Assembly: GCA_018669845.1 (NCBI GenBank)
Contig: JABHSO010000082.1
Coordinates: forward strand, 1-44,028
Direction: 5' to 3'
DNA: 44,028 bases
From: Gammaproteobacteria bacterium
GTDB lineage: Bacteria > Pseudomonadota > Gammaproteobacteria > GCA-001735895
A program made the position numbers and the translations under genes. The notes beneath the pieces were generated by a model. It ran no database searches. It saw nothing but the letters and a program-made list of their open reading frames with translations, and had not been told where the DNA came from. Below, in pieces: positions 28,474 through 36,026 of the stretch. Numbering within the stretch: the first letter of the stretch is position 1; every line of letters begins with the position of its first letter.

Positions 28474-29556
28474 TCACTCAACTCTTTTCCCTCTAAAAAC
28501 AAGAGGACCATCTCTGTTTTCTTCAGTAATATCAAATTCCATACCAGGAGACATACGGTTATTACGTAATCTGGCCTTCATTTTTGACATACTCCAGTTA
28601 AAATCTCTAGCCCCAATTTTTGATTGTCCCAATAATGGTACACCTGGAGGTTTTGATAACACATCACCACCTTGCATGATACCCTCGTAACTGGATAGGT
28701 TCATTTCATGATATGAGTTCTCAGAGTTGTTAAAGTGACATGAAGAGCAGGATTGAGATCCTTTAAACCAGATTCCATGAGTAGTAAACAAAGGTAAAAC
28801 CGACTTTGTAAAAGAAACCTTCTTACCACCAAACTTAAATTTAGACTTCTTTGGTGCTCCAGCCTTTGTCCATGTTTCAAGTAATCCCAGAGCATTCAGG
28901 TCACAGCCATATGTTGGGCTATCCCCTTTTTTAACAACTTCTGCTACCCCATTTGAAACTTTCATACAAGGACCATCACGATTCACTTCGGTCAAATCTT
29001 CAGGCCAACCTGGTGGCATACGATTATTTCTCAAACGAGCTCGAAGCTTGGAATGACTCCAGTCATAAGCTGCTCCATGGTTACCCTGTCCAAACAGCGG
29101 TACTCCAGGAGGATGGGATAATACATCCCCTCCTTTCATTAACCCTTCATAAGACGTTAAATCCATCTCATGGTAGGAATTTTCACTGTTGTCAAAGTGA
29201 CAGCTCGCACAAGATCTTGAACCTTTAAACCAGATTCCTGCAGTAGTAAAAAGCGGCAGTACGTCTATGTCAAACTGTCCATTGTAATCATCACCATCAG
29301 CACCAATATATTCAAACTTCTTTTCTTTGGGTGCTCCTCCATTAATCCAGGCTGCAATAAGATCAACCGCTTTAATTGCACCACTCTTAGAACCGTTTGC
29401 AGCACAGTCAAGGTAAACCTTTGCTGCCTCAACCATACATTGATCCCCTCCTTTTGCTCCCCCGGAAAATGAACCGCTATCCGCATAAGATGGTATGACC
29501 GGGTAGGCACACGACATCAACATTATTAAAGAAACACTTTTTATATTTATTATCAT
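28474..29556 (-). CDS. Exported c-type cytochrome-like protein, tandem duplication with two CxxCH sites
   Basis: This 360-residue protein has a signal peptide (cleavage near SYA-DS) and two halves that are clear copies. Each has a helical lead-in ending GGAPK or AGAPK, then VLPLFTT, GIWFKGS, a haem site (CASCH at 116-120, CSSCH at 270-274), NSENSYHEM, SYEG, GGDVLS and PPGVPL. Each ends RNNRM, whose methionine (180 and 335) could be the second haem ligand. It should be a periplasmic electron-transfer protein. Two further cysteine pairs may form disulfides. It is followed by the propeller gene. I do not recognise a named family. Confidence 0.75.
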   Translation of the reverse strand: MIINIKSVSLIMLMSCAYPVIPSYADSGSFSGGAKGGDQCMVEAAKVYLDCAANGSKSGAIKAVDLIAAWINGGAPKEKKFEYIGADGDDYNGQFDIDVLPLFTTAGIWFKGSRSCASCHFDNSENSYHEMDLTSYEGLMKGGDVLSHPPGVPLFGQGNHGAAYDWSHSKLRARLRNNRMPPGWPEDLTEVNRDGPCMKVSNGVAEVVKKGDSPTYGCDLNALGLLETWTKAGAPKKSKFKFGGKKVSFTKSVLPLFTTHGIWFKGSQSCSSCHFNNSENSYHEMNLSSYEGIMQGGDVLSKPPGVPLLGQSKIGARDFNWSMSKMKARLRNNRMSPGMEFDITEENRDGPLVFRGKRVE

Positions 29557-29881
29557 TGCAATACTATCCTCTCTGGTAATAGTTTTATAAAACCTGATAA
29601 AGACGCCGTGATCAGGTTAAATATTTTCATATAGAGTTTATAAATCCCCTTTTTGATAAAAAATTAATTTTACATAGTACAAAAATTAACTTATATCACT
29701 TTTACAATGCCAGACTAAGTGTGAAATTTTCGTTAAATAAATATAAAAATTATAGAAATTTCAAATGAAATTAAAGAAAAACTGTTATTTTAAAAAAACT
29801 CTAAATAAGGGAGAACAGTTTTCAGGTTGGTCAAATCCAGAAAAATCACCAATTCAATAGAGACCTGGAAAATACAATAAT
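29557..29881. other. 325-bp AT-rich intergenic region upstream of the cytochrome gene
   Basis: The gap lies between the end of the M50-like gene and the start of the cytochrome gene, both on the minus strand. It holds a terminator-like hairpin (29776-29823) and presumably the cytochrome promoter. It is very AT-rich with long A and T runs; I see no gene in it. Confidence 0.5.
29776..29823 (-). terminator. Possible terminator of the YjfL/M50 operon
   Basis: On the minus strand GAAAACTGTT (29823-29814) pairs with AACAGTTTTTC (29786-29776) across a 27-base loop and is followed by TTTAATTT. The stem is AT-rich and the loop long, so support is moderate. It lies about 60 bases after the M50-like gene. 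Confidence 0.4.
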
Positions 29882-30538
29882 TTAATGTACAGCTTTAGCA
29901 GGTACTTTCCATAAAAAGTATAAACATCCAAGTGCGATAGCAAACCACATAACAACCCAGAAGATTTCAGGTACCCAGGTAATAGAAGCCAGAGTAGCCC
30001 CATCGCCCAGATCACGTCCATCCAGTAGATATAATGGACTGCGAATTGCATCCAGTAATACAAATATACCAACCAGCTGAATAAATGACTTCACACTGAT
30101 CCATAACGACCTGTACAACGGCAATCCATACATCACTAGTAAGACAACGAGGATAATAACAGTAGGGATATCGCGAGCCCACAGTACTAATGTTAAGGCC
30201 AGCATAAATACCATAATACTAACCATTATTTTTGAGCTATTGGGGGTCAGGTTATTGGCAACCTGGTAGATCAACAGTCCCCAAAGTGCACTGCCCGCAT
30301 AACCCATAAATGAAACAATAAAATGGATACCACCACTGGTTGTGCATAAACCTGAACCATTAAAATTAAGTGAAATATTATGAATGGAACCACCCGATAA
30401 CAGGGCTGCCAGTCCATGGCTTATTTCATGGAAGAAGGTTTCACTCCATAAAAAAGGTAAATTAATCAGTGGTAAATAATCAATAACAAATGCGGCTAAT
30501 ATGAATAAAATTAGTCGCATTTGAGGAGTTAAATTCAT
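29882..30538 (-). CDS. M50-like integral membrane metalloprotease
   Basis: A 218-residue membrane protein with several membrane segments and a zinc-protease motif FHEISHG (HExxH at 37-41) at the end of the second segment, followed by a GG-containing loop. This is the arrangement of small M50B/YwhC-like peptidases, which cut within or near membranes. The third zinc ligand may be the Asp in LLDAIRSPLYLLDGRD. Its ATG overlaps the DUF350 stop in an ATGA, so it belongs to the YjfL operon and could process a partner there, for example the PspA-like or lipoprotein component (inference). Confidence 0.75.
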   Translation of the reverse strand: MNLTPQMRLILFILAAFVIDYLPLINLPFLWSETFFHEISHGLAALLSGGSIHNISLNFNGSGLCTTSGGIHFIVSFMGYAGSALWGLLIYQVANNLTPNSSKIMVSIMVFMLALTLVLWARDIPTVIILVVLLVMYGLPLYRSLWISVKSFIQLVGIFVLLDAIRSPLYLLDGRDLGDGATLASITWVPEIFWVVMWFAIALGCLYFLWKVPAKAVH

Positions 30539-31434
30539 GCACCTATCAATCCGGCAATCAATAAACCAACAACAATATAAATACTGCCTTCAATTACACC
30601 CACACTGATATTTCGCTGTTGTCCTACTTCTTCGCCGATATCTACCTTGTGTAAAACAGCATGACGGATAACGATGGCTATTAATGTCAGCAAGATAAAC
30701 AACAGCAATGCTACGGCAAACCATAATAGAAAGACCGATAAAAAAACATCAGGAGTATATTCCACGGCAGTAAATGCAGAACTCACTGCAATCGCAATAC
30801 CCATTCGATAAGCACTAAAGCGTAAAGCCAGAGCCACATTATCTTCTTCAATAGCGGTATGAAGTTGAGCACCATTGTGGCGCTTTTCATACACTTTAAC
30901 CCGGTAAACAGTTGCCAGAGCCATAATAACCTGTGATGCAATAAAGCTTACCACTACGGCTAACAGGCTCATCATGAGGCCACCCTCCACCCAGGTCATA
31001 GCTCCCTTTATGATGATAGCCGTCGCAATCATGTTGCTGGCATCGATCAGGCTCGCAGCCATATTTCCCTGCATAATCTGTTCATGTATTGAAAGTCCCG
31101 GAAAAGAGACTCGATCAAACACAATTCGTGTAATCCACATTAGTACGATACCGATCACACCGAATAAAATGACCGTTATTGCCTCATTAGCAAGACTGTA
31201 TCCGGCATCGCCTGAGACTACGCCCATTAGCATAATACTCACTGCAACCATAGCACCGGCTAGAGACACACCAAATGCCTTATTATCATTTTGCGAAATC
31301 TCGTGCATGGCAGACACACTGGCAACCGTTCCAGCCAGATAACGCATTCCACTGAGTATTCCAACAGCAATTATAAAGTCGACCAGGTAGTAAAGCGCCA
31401 GGTCCAGATCTACATTAATGAATTCTGATAACAT
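30535..31434 (-). CDS. Tandem DUF350 (YjfL-like) membrane protein
   Basis: The 299-residue protein has about eight hydrophobic segments in two similar halves, each starting with a segment such as YYLVDFIIAVGILSGMRYLAG or LLMWFAVALLLF-like stretches and containing alternating charged loops (residues 1-140 and 150-299). E. coli YjfL has only one DUF350 unit of about 130 residues, so this is a doubled form. It is 11 bases downstream of the lipoprotein gene and overlaps the M50-like gene by 4 bases. DUF350 has no established biochemical role; it recurs beside PspA-like genes. Confidence 0.75.
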   Translation of the reverse strand: MLSEFINVDLDLALYYLVDFIIAVGILSGMRYLAGTVASVSAMHEISQNDNKAFGVSLAGAMVAVSIMLMGVVSGDAGYSLANEAITVILFGVIGIVLMWITRIVFDRVSFPGLSIHEQIMQGNMAASLIDASNMIATAIIIKGAMTWVEGGLMMSLLAVVVSFIASQVIMALATVYRVKVYEKRHNGAQLHTAIEEDNVALALRFSAYRMGIAIAVSSAFTAVEYTPDVFLSVFLLWFAVALLLFILLTLIAIVIRHAVLHKVDIGEEVGQQRNISVGVIEGSIYIVVGLLIAGLIGA

Positions 31435-31445
31435 TTCTGGTCTCC

Positions 31446-32384
31446 TTATTTGCCTGAACGAGAGCTACGAGAACTCGAATATGATGAACTGCGGCTACTT
31501 GAACCGTAGGAACTGGACCGACTGCCGGACTTGGTGCTTTTAGTTGATTTAGAAGTTGACCCACCATAGCTTGATGATCGATTAGCAGTGGTTGCGTAAC
31601 GCGATTTAGTAGCGGCACTGGGTTTGTTATATTTAGAAGGATGACGCTGACTTAAATTATAATTTCGATTTACATCGGTGCTTGATCCCCAGCGGTTGCG
31701 ACCATAATTTCCGTAATAACTGTAATTCGGGCGAGATGACCAGGAGTCATAATATGAACGTCCTCCAAGCACATTACTGAACAGAGAGTACATGCCATAC
31801 CACTCCCAGAAGGACCGACCACTACTGTCCTGCTTCCAGTTACCGTAAGATGGATTGCCTACCAGAGCATTAGACTTTTGAGCCGATTCCTGTTGATAAG
31901 CTGGAACATCAACTGCAGGCAACACATTTCCGGACAATGAAGCCAGGGTATTAACAACATCAGCCAGACCATTATTAAATTCATACACATCGGCCCCGGA
32001 ATTGATTAACTGTAGTTCCTGTAAATTAAAATTTGCGGATTCAGAGCTGGTGGGTGAAAGATTAACGTTAGCCAGACGTTTATTTAATGAAAGAAAAGCT
32101 TCACTTTTTGAAGTCGCTTCTTTTGCCATCAAATTGGCAACATCAGCATAGTCAGGTTTTATCTGTTTAATTTTTTCAGCATATTTGGTGATTAACAAAG
32201 CATTGGTTAATTGTTTGTTATCCAGCTGCGTTTTTAAATTATCAACATTTGATTGAACCAGTTTATGGGTATCACGCAATTGTTCTTCAAATCGATTACC
32301 GCAACCCGATAAAATGAGTACTGCCAATAACCAGAACCAGCTTATACGTCGAAATGCATGGAAATTATTTGTCATTACTGTCAC
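31446..32384 (-). CDS. Lipoprotein with helical middle and Ser/Arg/Tyr-rich tail
   Basis: A 312-residue protein with a lipobox LILSGC at residues 23-28, a helical region (30-170) and a low-complexity tail of Ser, Arg, Tyr and Gly (residues 195-312, such as SSSYGSSSRSSSYSSSR). It occupies the position that YjfM (DUF1190) has in the E. coli set and shares a Ser-rich tail style, but I see no clear DUF1190 homology. The start may be Met1 or Met4; either overlaps the channel gene by 11-20 bases. The basic, sticky tail could bind lipids, peptidoglycan or anionic polymers (inference). Confidence 0.65.
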   Translation of the reverse strand: MTVMTNNFHAFRRISWFWLLAVLILSGCGNRFEEQLRDTHKLVQSNVDNLKTQLDNKQLTNALLITKYAEKIKQIKPDYADVANLMAKEATSKSEAFLSLNKRLANVNLSPTSSESANFNLQELQLINSGADVYEFNNGLADVVNTLASLSGNVLPAVDVPAYQQESAQKSNALVGNPSYGNWKQDSSGRSFWEWYGMYSLFSNVLGGRSYYDSWSSRPNYSYYGNYGRNRWGSSTDVNRNYNLSQRHPSKYNKPSAATKSRYATTANRSSSYGGSTSKSTKSTKSGSRSSSYGSSSRSSSYSSSRSSRSGK

Positions 32385-33492
32385 CTAAGCTGCCTTCTGA
32401 GAGACATAATTTTTTAACATCATCATTACTGAATTTATTTTTATCCTTACTGATTGTAATCAATGCCTGTCCATCAGGTATAGTATCAGCCGCAGGGTTA
32501 TACACCATTTCACTAGTCTTTCTATCAATATAAGCTACCGCAATGCCAACATTGTGGGAAATTAATCGAGTCACAATATCAGACCATGATAATCCACTCA
32601 GTTCAATATCGAAGCGACGATATTCATCATCTTCACTGTTAAACATATTTTCTATAATACGTTCAGAGTCCGGCGCTACAAATGCACGAACAATCATTTC
32701 AGGGTAAGCTCGAATAGGACGTATTAAAATATTCGCTCCAGCAGCCTGTAGCCGTTTTCGATTACTGTCTTCGACACATTCAGCCAGAACCCTCGCATCG
32801 ATATTCAAGTCATTTAAACGGTGTAAAATATCAAATGTTCGACCATCTGAACTTTCATCATTTTCATCCTTGGTCAGCACTATTATTTCACTGGCCTTAT
32901 CGATACAGACAGCGGCTAAATCATCAGGATTACTCGCATTGCCATGGTAATGCACAACATTATCTAACTCTGTAATAAAGTCTGGAAGACCATTTGGAAA
33001 CTGTCGGCTCAATAGATAAATAGTAGTGTCTTCATAATGAGTTGAGCACCTGAATTGTTTAATCAGCCTCTGTAAGTATCTTTCACCTGAAAATGAGGGT
33101 GTATTCAAAATAACGATATGATTGTTCATTTTCCAGCTCCACAAACCTTTGGTTTTTTTATCACGGACTTCCATTCGATAATCAAAATAATCTCCTACAA
33201 CCCTGGCCAGAATGAATATTCCGCCAAGATATAATAATAGAATAGTGGCCAACCGCCCTTCTGTTGTGGCAGCAGAAATATCACCATAACCCACGGTGGT
33301 TGCTGTAGTGAACGTTAACCAGCTCGCATCGCCGGCACTTAGGCCTTCATAATGCATCATTAAAAATATGTGCAAAGCAAAAAGTGCTGTTAACAGCAGG
33401 CTGGATTTAATAATCGAATTGATTAAATTAAAGTGTGCAACAAGCTTTAACCGTTTGCTTCTTCTTGCAAAAAAACTTAATAGTGAATGCAT
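32365..33492 (-). CDS. Two-TM potassium channel with TrkA-N-like regulatory domains
   Basis: The 375-residue protein has two membrane helices (about 30-47 and 82-103) flanking a pore loop with the K+ filter TTVGYGD (65-71). The cytoplasmic part begins HIVILNTPSFSGERYL (a divergent RCK Rossmann start), with IIVLTKDENDESSDGRTF and VLAECVEDSNRKRLQAAGAN. This is an RCK-gated potassium channel of the Kch/MthK kind. A 191-base gap upstream could give it a second promoter. Within this operon it may relieve or sense changes in membrane potential (inference). Confidence 0.88.
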   Translation of the reverse strand: MHSLLSFFARRSKRLKLVAHFNLINSIIKSSLLLTALFALHIFLMMHYEGLSAGDASWLTFTTATTVGYGDISAATTEGRLATILLLYLGGIFILARVVGDYFDYRMEVRDKKTKGLWSWKMNNHIVILNTPSFSGERYLQRLIKQFRCSTHYEDTTIYLLSRQFPNGLPDFITELDNVVHYHGNASNPDDLAAVCIDKASEIIVLTKDENDESSDGRTFDILHRLNDLNIDARVLAECVEDSNRKRLQAAGANILIRPIRAYPEMIVRAFVAPDSERIIENMFNSEDDEYRRFDIELSGLSWSDIVTRLISHNVGIAVAYIDRKTSEMVYNPAADTIPDGQALITISKDKNKFSNDDVKKLCLSEGSLGDSNDK

Positions 33493-33683
33493 AGTGTCCT
33501 ACGCCGAGATAATAGTTTAGCGGTGGTCATTGTTAAATATGAATCATACTGTTTTCAACAACAATATGTCGAAGAAAAATGACAGCACTCGTTTTATTCA
33601 TTTGAAAATTATCCATAGGCTAATTTCTCCATTTTTAAATCTCTGTTAAGGTTTTCGATACCCTTTTAATACACACCATAACT

Positions 33684-34007
33684 TTATAAATCTTTATGGT
33701 TGTCAATTAACTCCTGTTTGATACATGCTCGAATTTTAGCTTTCTCATCAGGCTGAAGGTTATAGCGTTTAGCCAGAATATCGTAATCTTCTCCACTCAG
33801 ACTGATACTCAACCTGGGACGAACGGGCTTCTTGCGAGGCAGTCCAACAATATCTCGAATATAATCGGACGGACTTAAATCCAGTTCAATTGCTTTTATG
33901 CGTAGCGCTCTGGACTCAGCCTGCTCTAATTCAAAAATAACCTGAACAGCACGTATACTTTTAGCTGATCCTGTCCAGGATTTTGGTATTTTTTTATCAT
34001 CCTTCAT
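33684..34007 (-). CDS. Small protein with two ribbon-helix-helix-like segments
   Basis: This basic 107-residue protein has two stretches that each look like a short strand followed by two helices: RAVQVIFELEQAESRALRIK with LSPSDYIRDIVGL (19-55), and RLSISLSGEDYDILAKRY with DEKAKIRACIKQEL (64-101). That is the outline of a ribbon-helix-helix DNA-binding fold, possibly two copies fused. Family is not recognised with certainty. It starts 5 bases after the DUF2491 gene. A regulator of its own operon is possible, as tandem palindromes lie in the operon promoter (inference). Confidence 0.6.
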   Translation of the reverse strand: MKDDKKIPKSWTGSAKSIRAVQVIFELEQAESRALRIKAIELDLSPSDYIRDIVGLPRKKPVRPRLSISLSGEDYDILAKRYNLQPDEKAKIRACIKQELIDNHKDL

Positions 34008-34012
34008 AACGA

Positions 34013-34654
34013 TTAAGCCGGCCAGTATTCATCGACTTTGTTTAAAGGTAGATAAGCGATCAAGTAAATATCAGTTCGACCACCATCAAATATTTCAATT
34101 CTAACGGCATTTTTCCGATCATCAGATACCATTAATTTATAATCAAAGGCAGTCCAGTCAGAGTCAACATTAGAATTTTTCCTGCAATCTTTTTTACTTC
34201 GGTAAGCTTCATTGGTTCTCTCCTGAAAGTAGGATTCAGCCACAAAACCCTGAAACTCATTTAATGATTCTTTATCAATTTTTCGACTTATACGATGGTT
34301 TGTATTATCTGGTTCATCAAATATTTTGACAAAAGATTTTCGTTTAAACAGCTTAAAGACTTGCTCGGGTAAAACTGAAATTGCCACTTCCAGAGGAAGT
34401 TCCGGGTTGACCGAACTTGTTGATATAAAAACATGTTGATCTGCTCCCTGTAATTGAGAAACAGTTTTACAGTTCTCTACAGCACTCACATCATAAAAAA
34501 CCTGTTCATTTACTTTTAGAGTCTGAGCTGAAACCAGCGTTTGCTCGGCAAACTCCATTTTCAGCATATCACCAACTTTTAAATCTTTAGGAGATTCAAT
34601 ACTGGTTGGTGGTGACTCATCGTCACCACCAAAGACTGATTTAAAAAAGCCCAT
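34013..34654 (-). CDS. yjfK: DUF2491 (YjfK-like) protein
   Basis: A 213-residue protein beginning MGFFKSVFGGDDESPP, a short amphipathic start common in this family, then the DUF2491 pattern GDMLKMEF, QVFYDVSAVE, a long strand-rich region and a C-terminal MVSDDRKNAVRIEIFDGGRTDIYL. It is cytoplasmic with possible membrane contact through the N-terminus. It sits two bases downstream of the PspA-like gene, the same order as yjfJ-yjfK in E. coli. The molecular function is unknown. Confidence 0.8.
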   Translation of the reverse strand: MGFFKSVFGGDDESPPTSIESPKDLKVGDMLKMEFAEQTLVSAQTLKVNEQVFYDVSAVENCKTVSQLQGADQHVFISTSSVNPELPLEVAISVLPEQVFKLFKRKSFVKIFDEPDNTNHRISRKIDKESLNEFQGFVAESYFQERTNEAYRSKKDCRKNSNVDSDWTAFDYKLMVSDDRKNAVRIEIFDGGRTDIYLIAYLPLNKVDEYWPA

Positions 34655-34656
34655 GT

Positions 34657-35352
34657 TTAGCTGGACTCTTTCTGCTTCTTAAGACGTTCAAGAACCGAAG
34701 AACCTGAGCTATCAGAATCCACGATACCTGCACTTTTCAAACGTGCCTGTAAATCATCACCATTTTCATCAGATTCAAGCTCCATAGCTGCAGTTGCCTG
34801 ATCTTCACGTTGCTGCTGGCGTGCCTTGATTCGTTCAAGTGAATCCGTCGCACTTGTTAATGACGAATTAGAGCCGGAAAATTTGGCAGCAGCCAGATCA
34901 TTAGCTTTCTGAACTTTCTCAGTCGTTTTAACTACAGATACTTCACGGTCCATAGCCTGAATATTACGTTCGGTCTGGCGAATAATCTTTTTCAGGTTAC
35001 TCACTTTTGAATCATAACCATCCAGAATACCCTGCTGAATATTTAATTCCTGTTCAAAATCAGCAATTTTATTGGCCACTTCAAGAGCCAGCGCTTCATC
35101 ACCTTTATCCATCGCCTGCATTGCATAACCTTCATGTTCTTTGATTTTGCTAGTCAGGTCTTTAACTTTACGATCAACACCCATTTTTTCAGCCATGATG
35201 GACGTAAGACCCATTTTGGCATCACCTAATGCTTTCTTTGAGTCACGCAATTCCTGCTCCAGAATTCTAATCGCCTGGGTATCAACAACGGCCTGACCTG
35301 CTTCTGTCGCTCCACCACGAATGGCGGTAATTAATTTAGTAAAAATACTCAT
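34657..35352 (-). CDS. yjfJ: PspA/IM30 family membrane-remodelling protein (YjfJ-like)
   Basis: The 231-residue protein starts with an amphipathic segment (MSIFTKLITAIRGGATEAG) followed by long charged helices (residues 25-150, for example LEQELRDSKKALGDAKMGLT), the PspA/IM30/Vipp1 architecture. This family forms ESCRT-III-like rods and rings that bind and repair damaged inner membrane. The tail, DSSGSSVLERLKKQ, is like that of YjfJ. No pspF, pspB or pspC is nearby, so it is the YjfJ branch rather than classic phage-shock PspA. Confidence 0.88.
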   Translation of the reverse strand: MSIFTKLITAIRGGATEAGQAVVDTQAIRILEQELRDSKKALGDAKMGLTSIMAEKMGVDRKVKDLTSKIKEHEGYAMQAMDKGDEALALEVANKIADFEQELNIQQGILDGYDSKVSNLKKIIRQTERNIQAMDREVSVVKTTEKVQKANDLAAAKFSGSNSSLTSATDSLERIKARQQQREDQATAAMELESDENGDDLQARLKSAGIVDSDSSGSSVLERLKKQKESS

Positions 35353-35356
35353 GGGC

Positions 35357-35782
35357 TTAAGCTGCCTCCTTTAAATAATCTGTCATCGTTGCAATGGCTT
35401 CAAGCACATTGTCGCTGAGCAGTTCAATTTCGTGTAATAGTTCATCGATACTCGCTCGTGGTGATAACGCCCCGAACATAATGTATTGATTTCCAATTTT
35501 TGAAAATGCAGATAACGGAATCATCACATTCATCAATAACATGGCTTCTGCCAATTCTGCACGTTTAGCAGGATCAACTTCATCCTCTGAAAATAAGTAG
35601 GTAATGCACAGTACCTGCCCTTCATCAGCTGTCATATAGATGGGAAATTCATCACGATCTTCTACCTTTATGCAGGCAACCGTATTCTCTCCATCAAACA
35701 TTTCAATCGACAAGTTAGTGCCATCTGACAACTGGTTTTCAGATAAGTCTGTGACCAGCTGTTCTAGTTTTACGTTGTTCAT
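35357..35782 (-). CDS. yjfI: DUF2170 (YjfI-like) protein
   Basis: A 141-residue soluble alpha/beta protein with the DUF2170 features DEFPIYMTADEGQVLCITYL, LMNVMIPLSAFSKIG and FGALSPRASIDELLHEIE. It is the first gene of the yjfI-yjfJ-yjfK-like run. Its size and mixed fold recall secretion-chaperone-like proteins, so it may be a small chaperone for PspA or a partner (inference). It has a GGAGA site four bases before the ATG and a strong promoter just upstream. Confidence 0.82.
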   Translation of the reverse strand: MNNVKLEQLVTDLSENQLSDGTNLSIEMFDGENTVACIKVEDRDEFPIYMTADEGQVLCITYLFSEDEVDPAKRAELAEAMLLMNVMIPLSAFSKIGNQYIMFGALSPRASIDELLHEIELLSDNVLEAIATMTDYLKEAA

Positions 35783-35806
35783 ATCTTCTCCAATATTTAA
35801 CGTGTA

Positions 35807-35839
35807 GACATAATATGTCAGTAAGACATATTATGTCAA
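35807..35839 (-). promoter_or_regulatory. Sigma-70 promoter with two overlapping 13-bp palindromic operators
   Basis: On the minus strand the -35 is TTGACA (35839-35834), then 18 bases, then the -10 TATTAT (35815-35810). This predicts a leader of about 20 bases before the DUF2170 ATG. GACATAATATGTC (35807-35819) and GACATATTATGTC (35825-35837) are exact reverse complements, each also a near-perfect palindrome apart from its central base. One covers the -10 and the other abuts the -35, so a protein bound at both would block RNA polymerase. Confidence 0.7.
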
Positions 35840-35856
35840 TTTATTTTTAACATTTT

Positions 35857-36020
35857 ATTCACCACAGAGGACACAGGGGTACACAGAGGCTTTAAATACA
35901 TTTTTTAACTTCAACAATGTTTCCCACATATCACCTTTTCTTTCCCAGTAAACAGTTTAGACTTAAATTTTGTAAACCCCTTTTATTCCTCAGTGTACCT
36001 CTGTGTCCTCTGTGGTGAAT
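35857..36020. repeat. 9-mer-built inverted repeat element, copy 3
   Basis: The left arm (35857-35889) and right arm (35988-36020) are reverse complements at 31 of 33 positions and consist of CACAGAGG-type units. The 98-base centre is unrelated to that of copy 1 by eye. It lies between the spermidine synthase stop (7 bases away) and the promoter of the YjfI operon, so it may separate the two transcription units. Confidence 0.85.
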
Positions 36021-36026
36021 ATGTTT

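Noticed and set aside
28469..29228. Plus-strand frames opposite the cytochrome gene
   Set aside because: They mirror the duplicated cytochrome sequence and have no independent features.
33493..33683. Internal promoter before the K+ channel gene
   Set aside because: A weak TTGAAA with a poor -10 can be found, but not better than chance in AT-rich DNA; not called as a feature.
34657..35352. Classic phage-shock PspA with PspF/sigma-54 control
   Set aside because: No pspB, pspC or pspF is present, and the promoter is of sigma-70 type; neighbours DUF2170 and DUF2491 mark it as the YjfJ branch.
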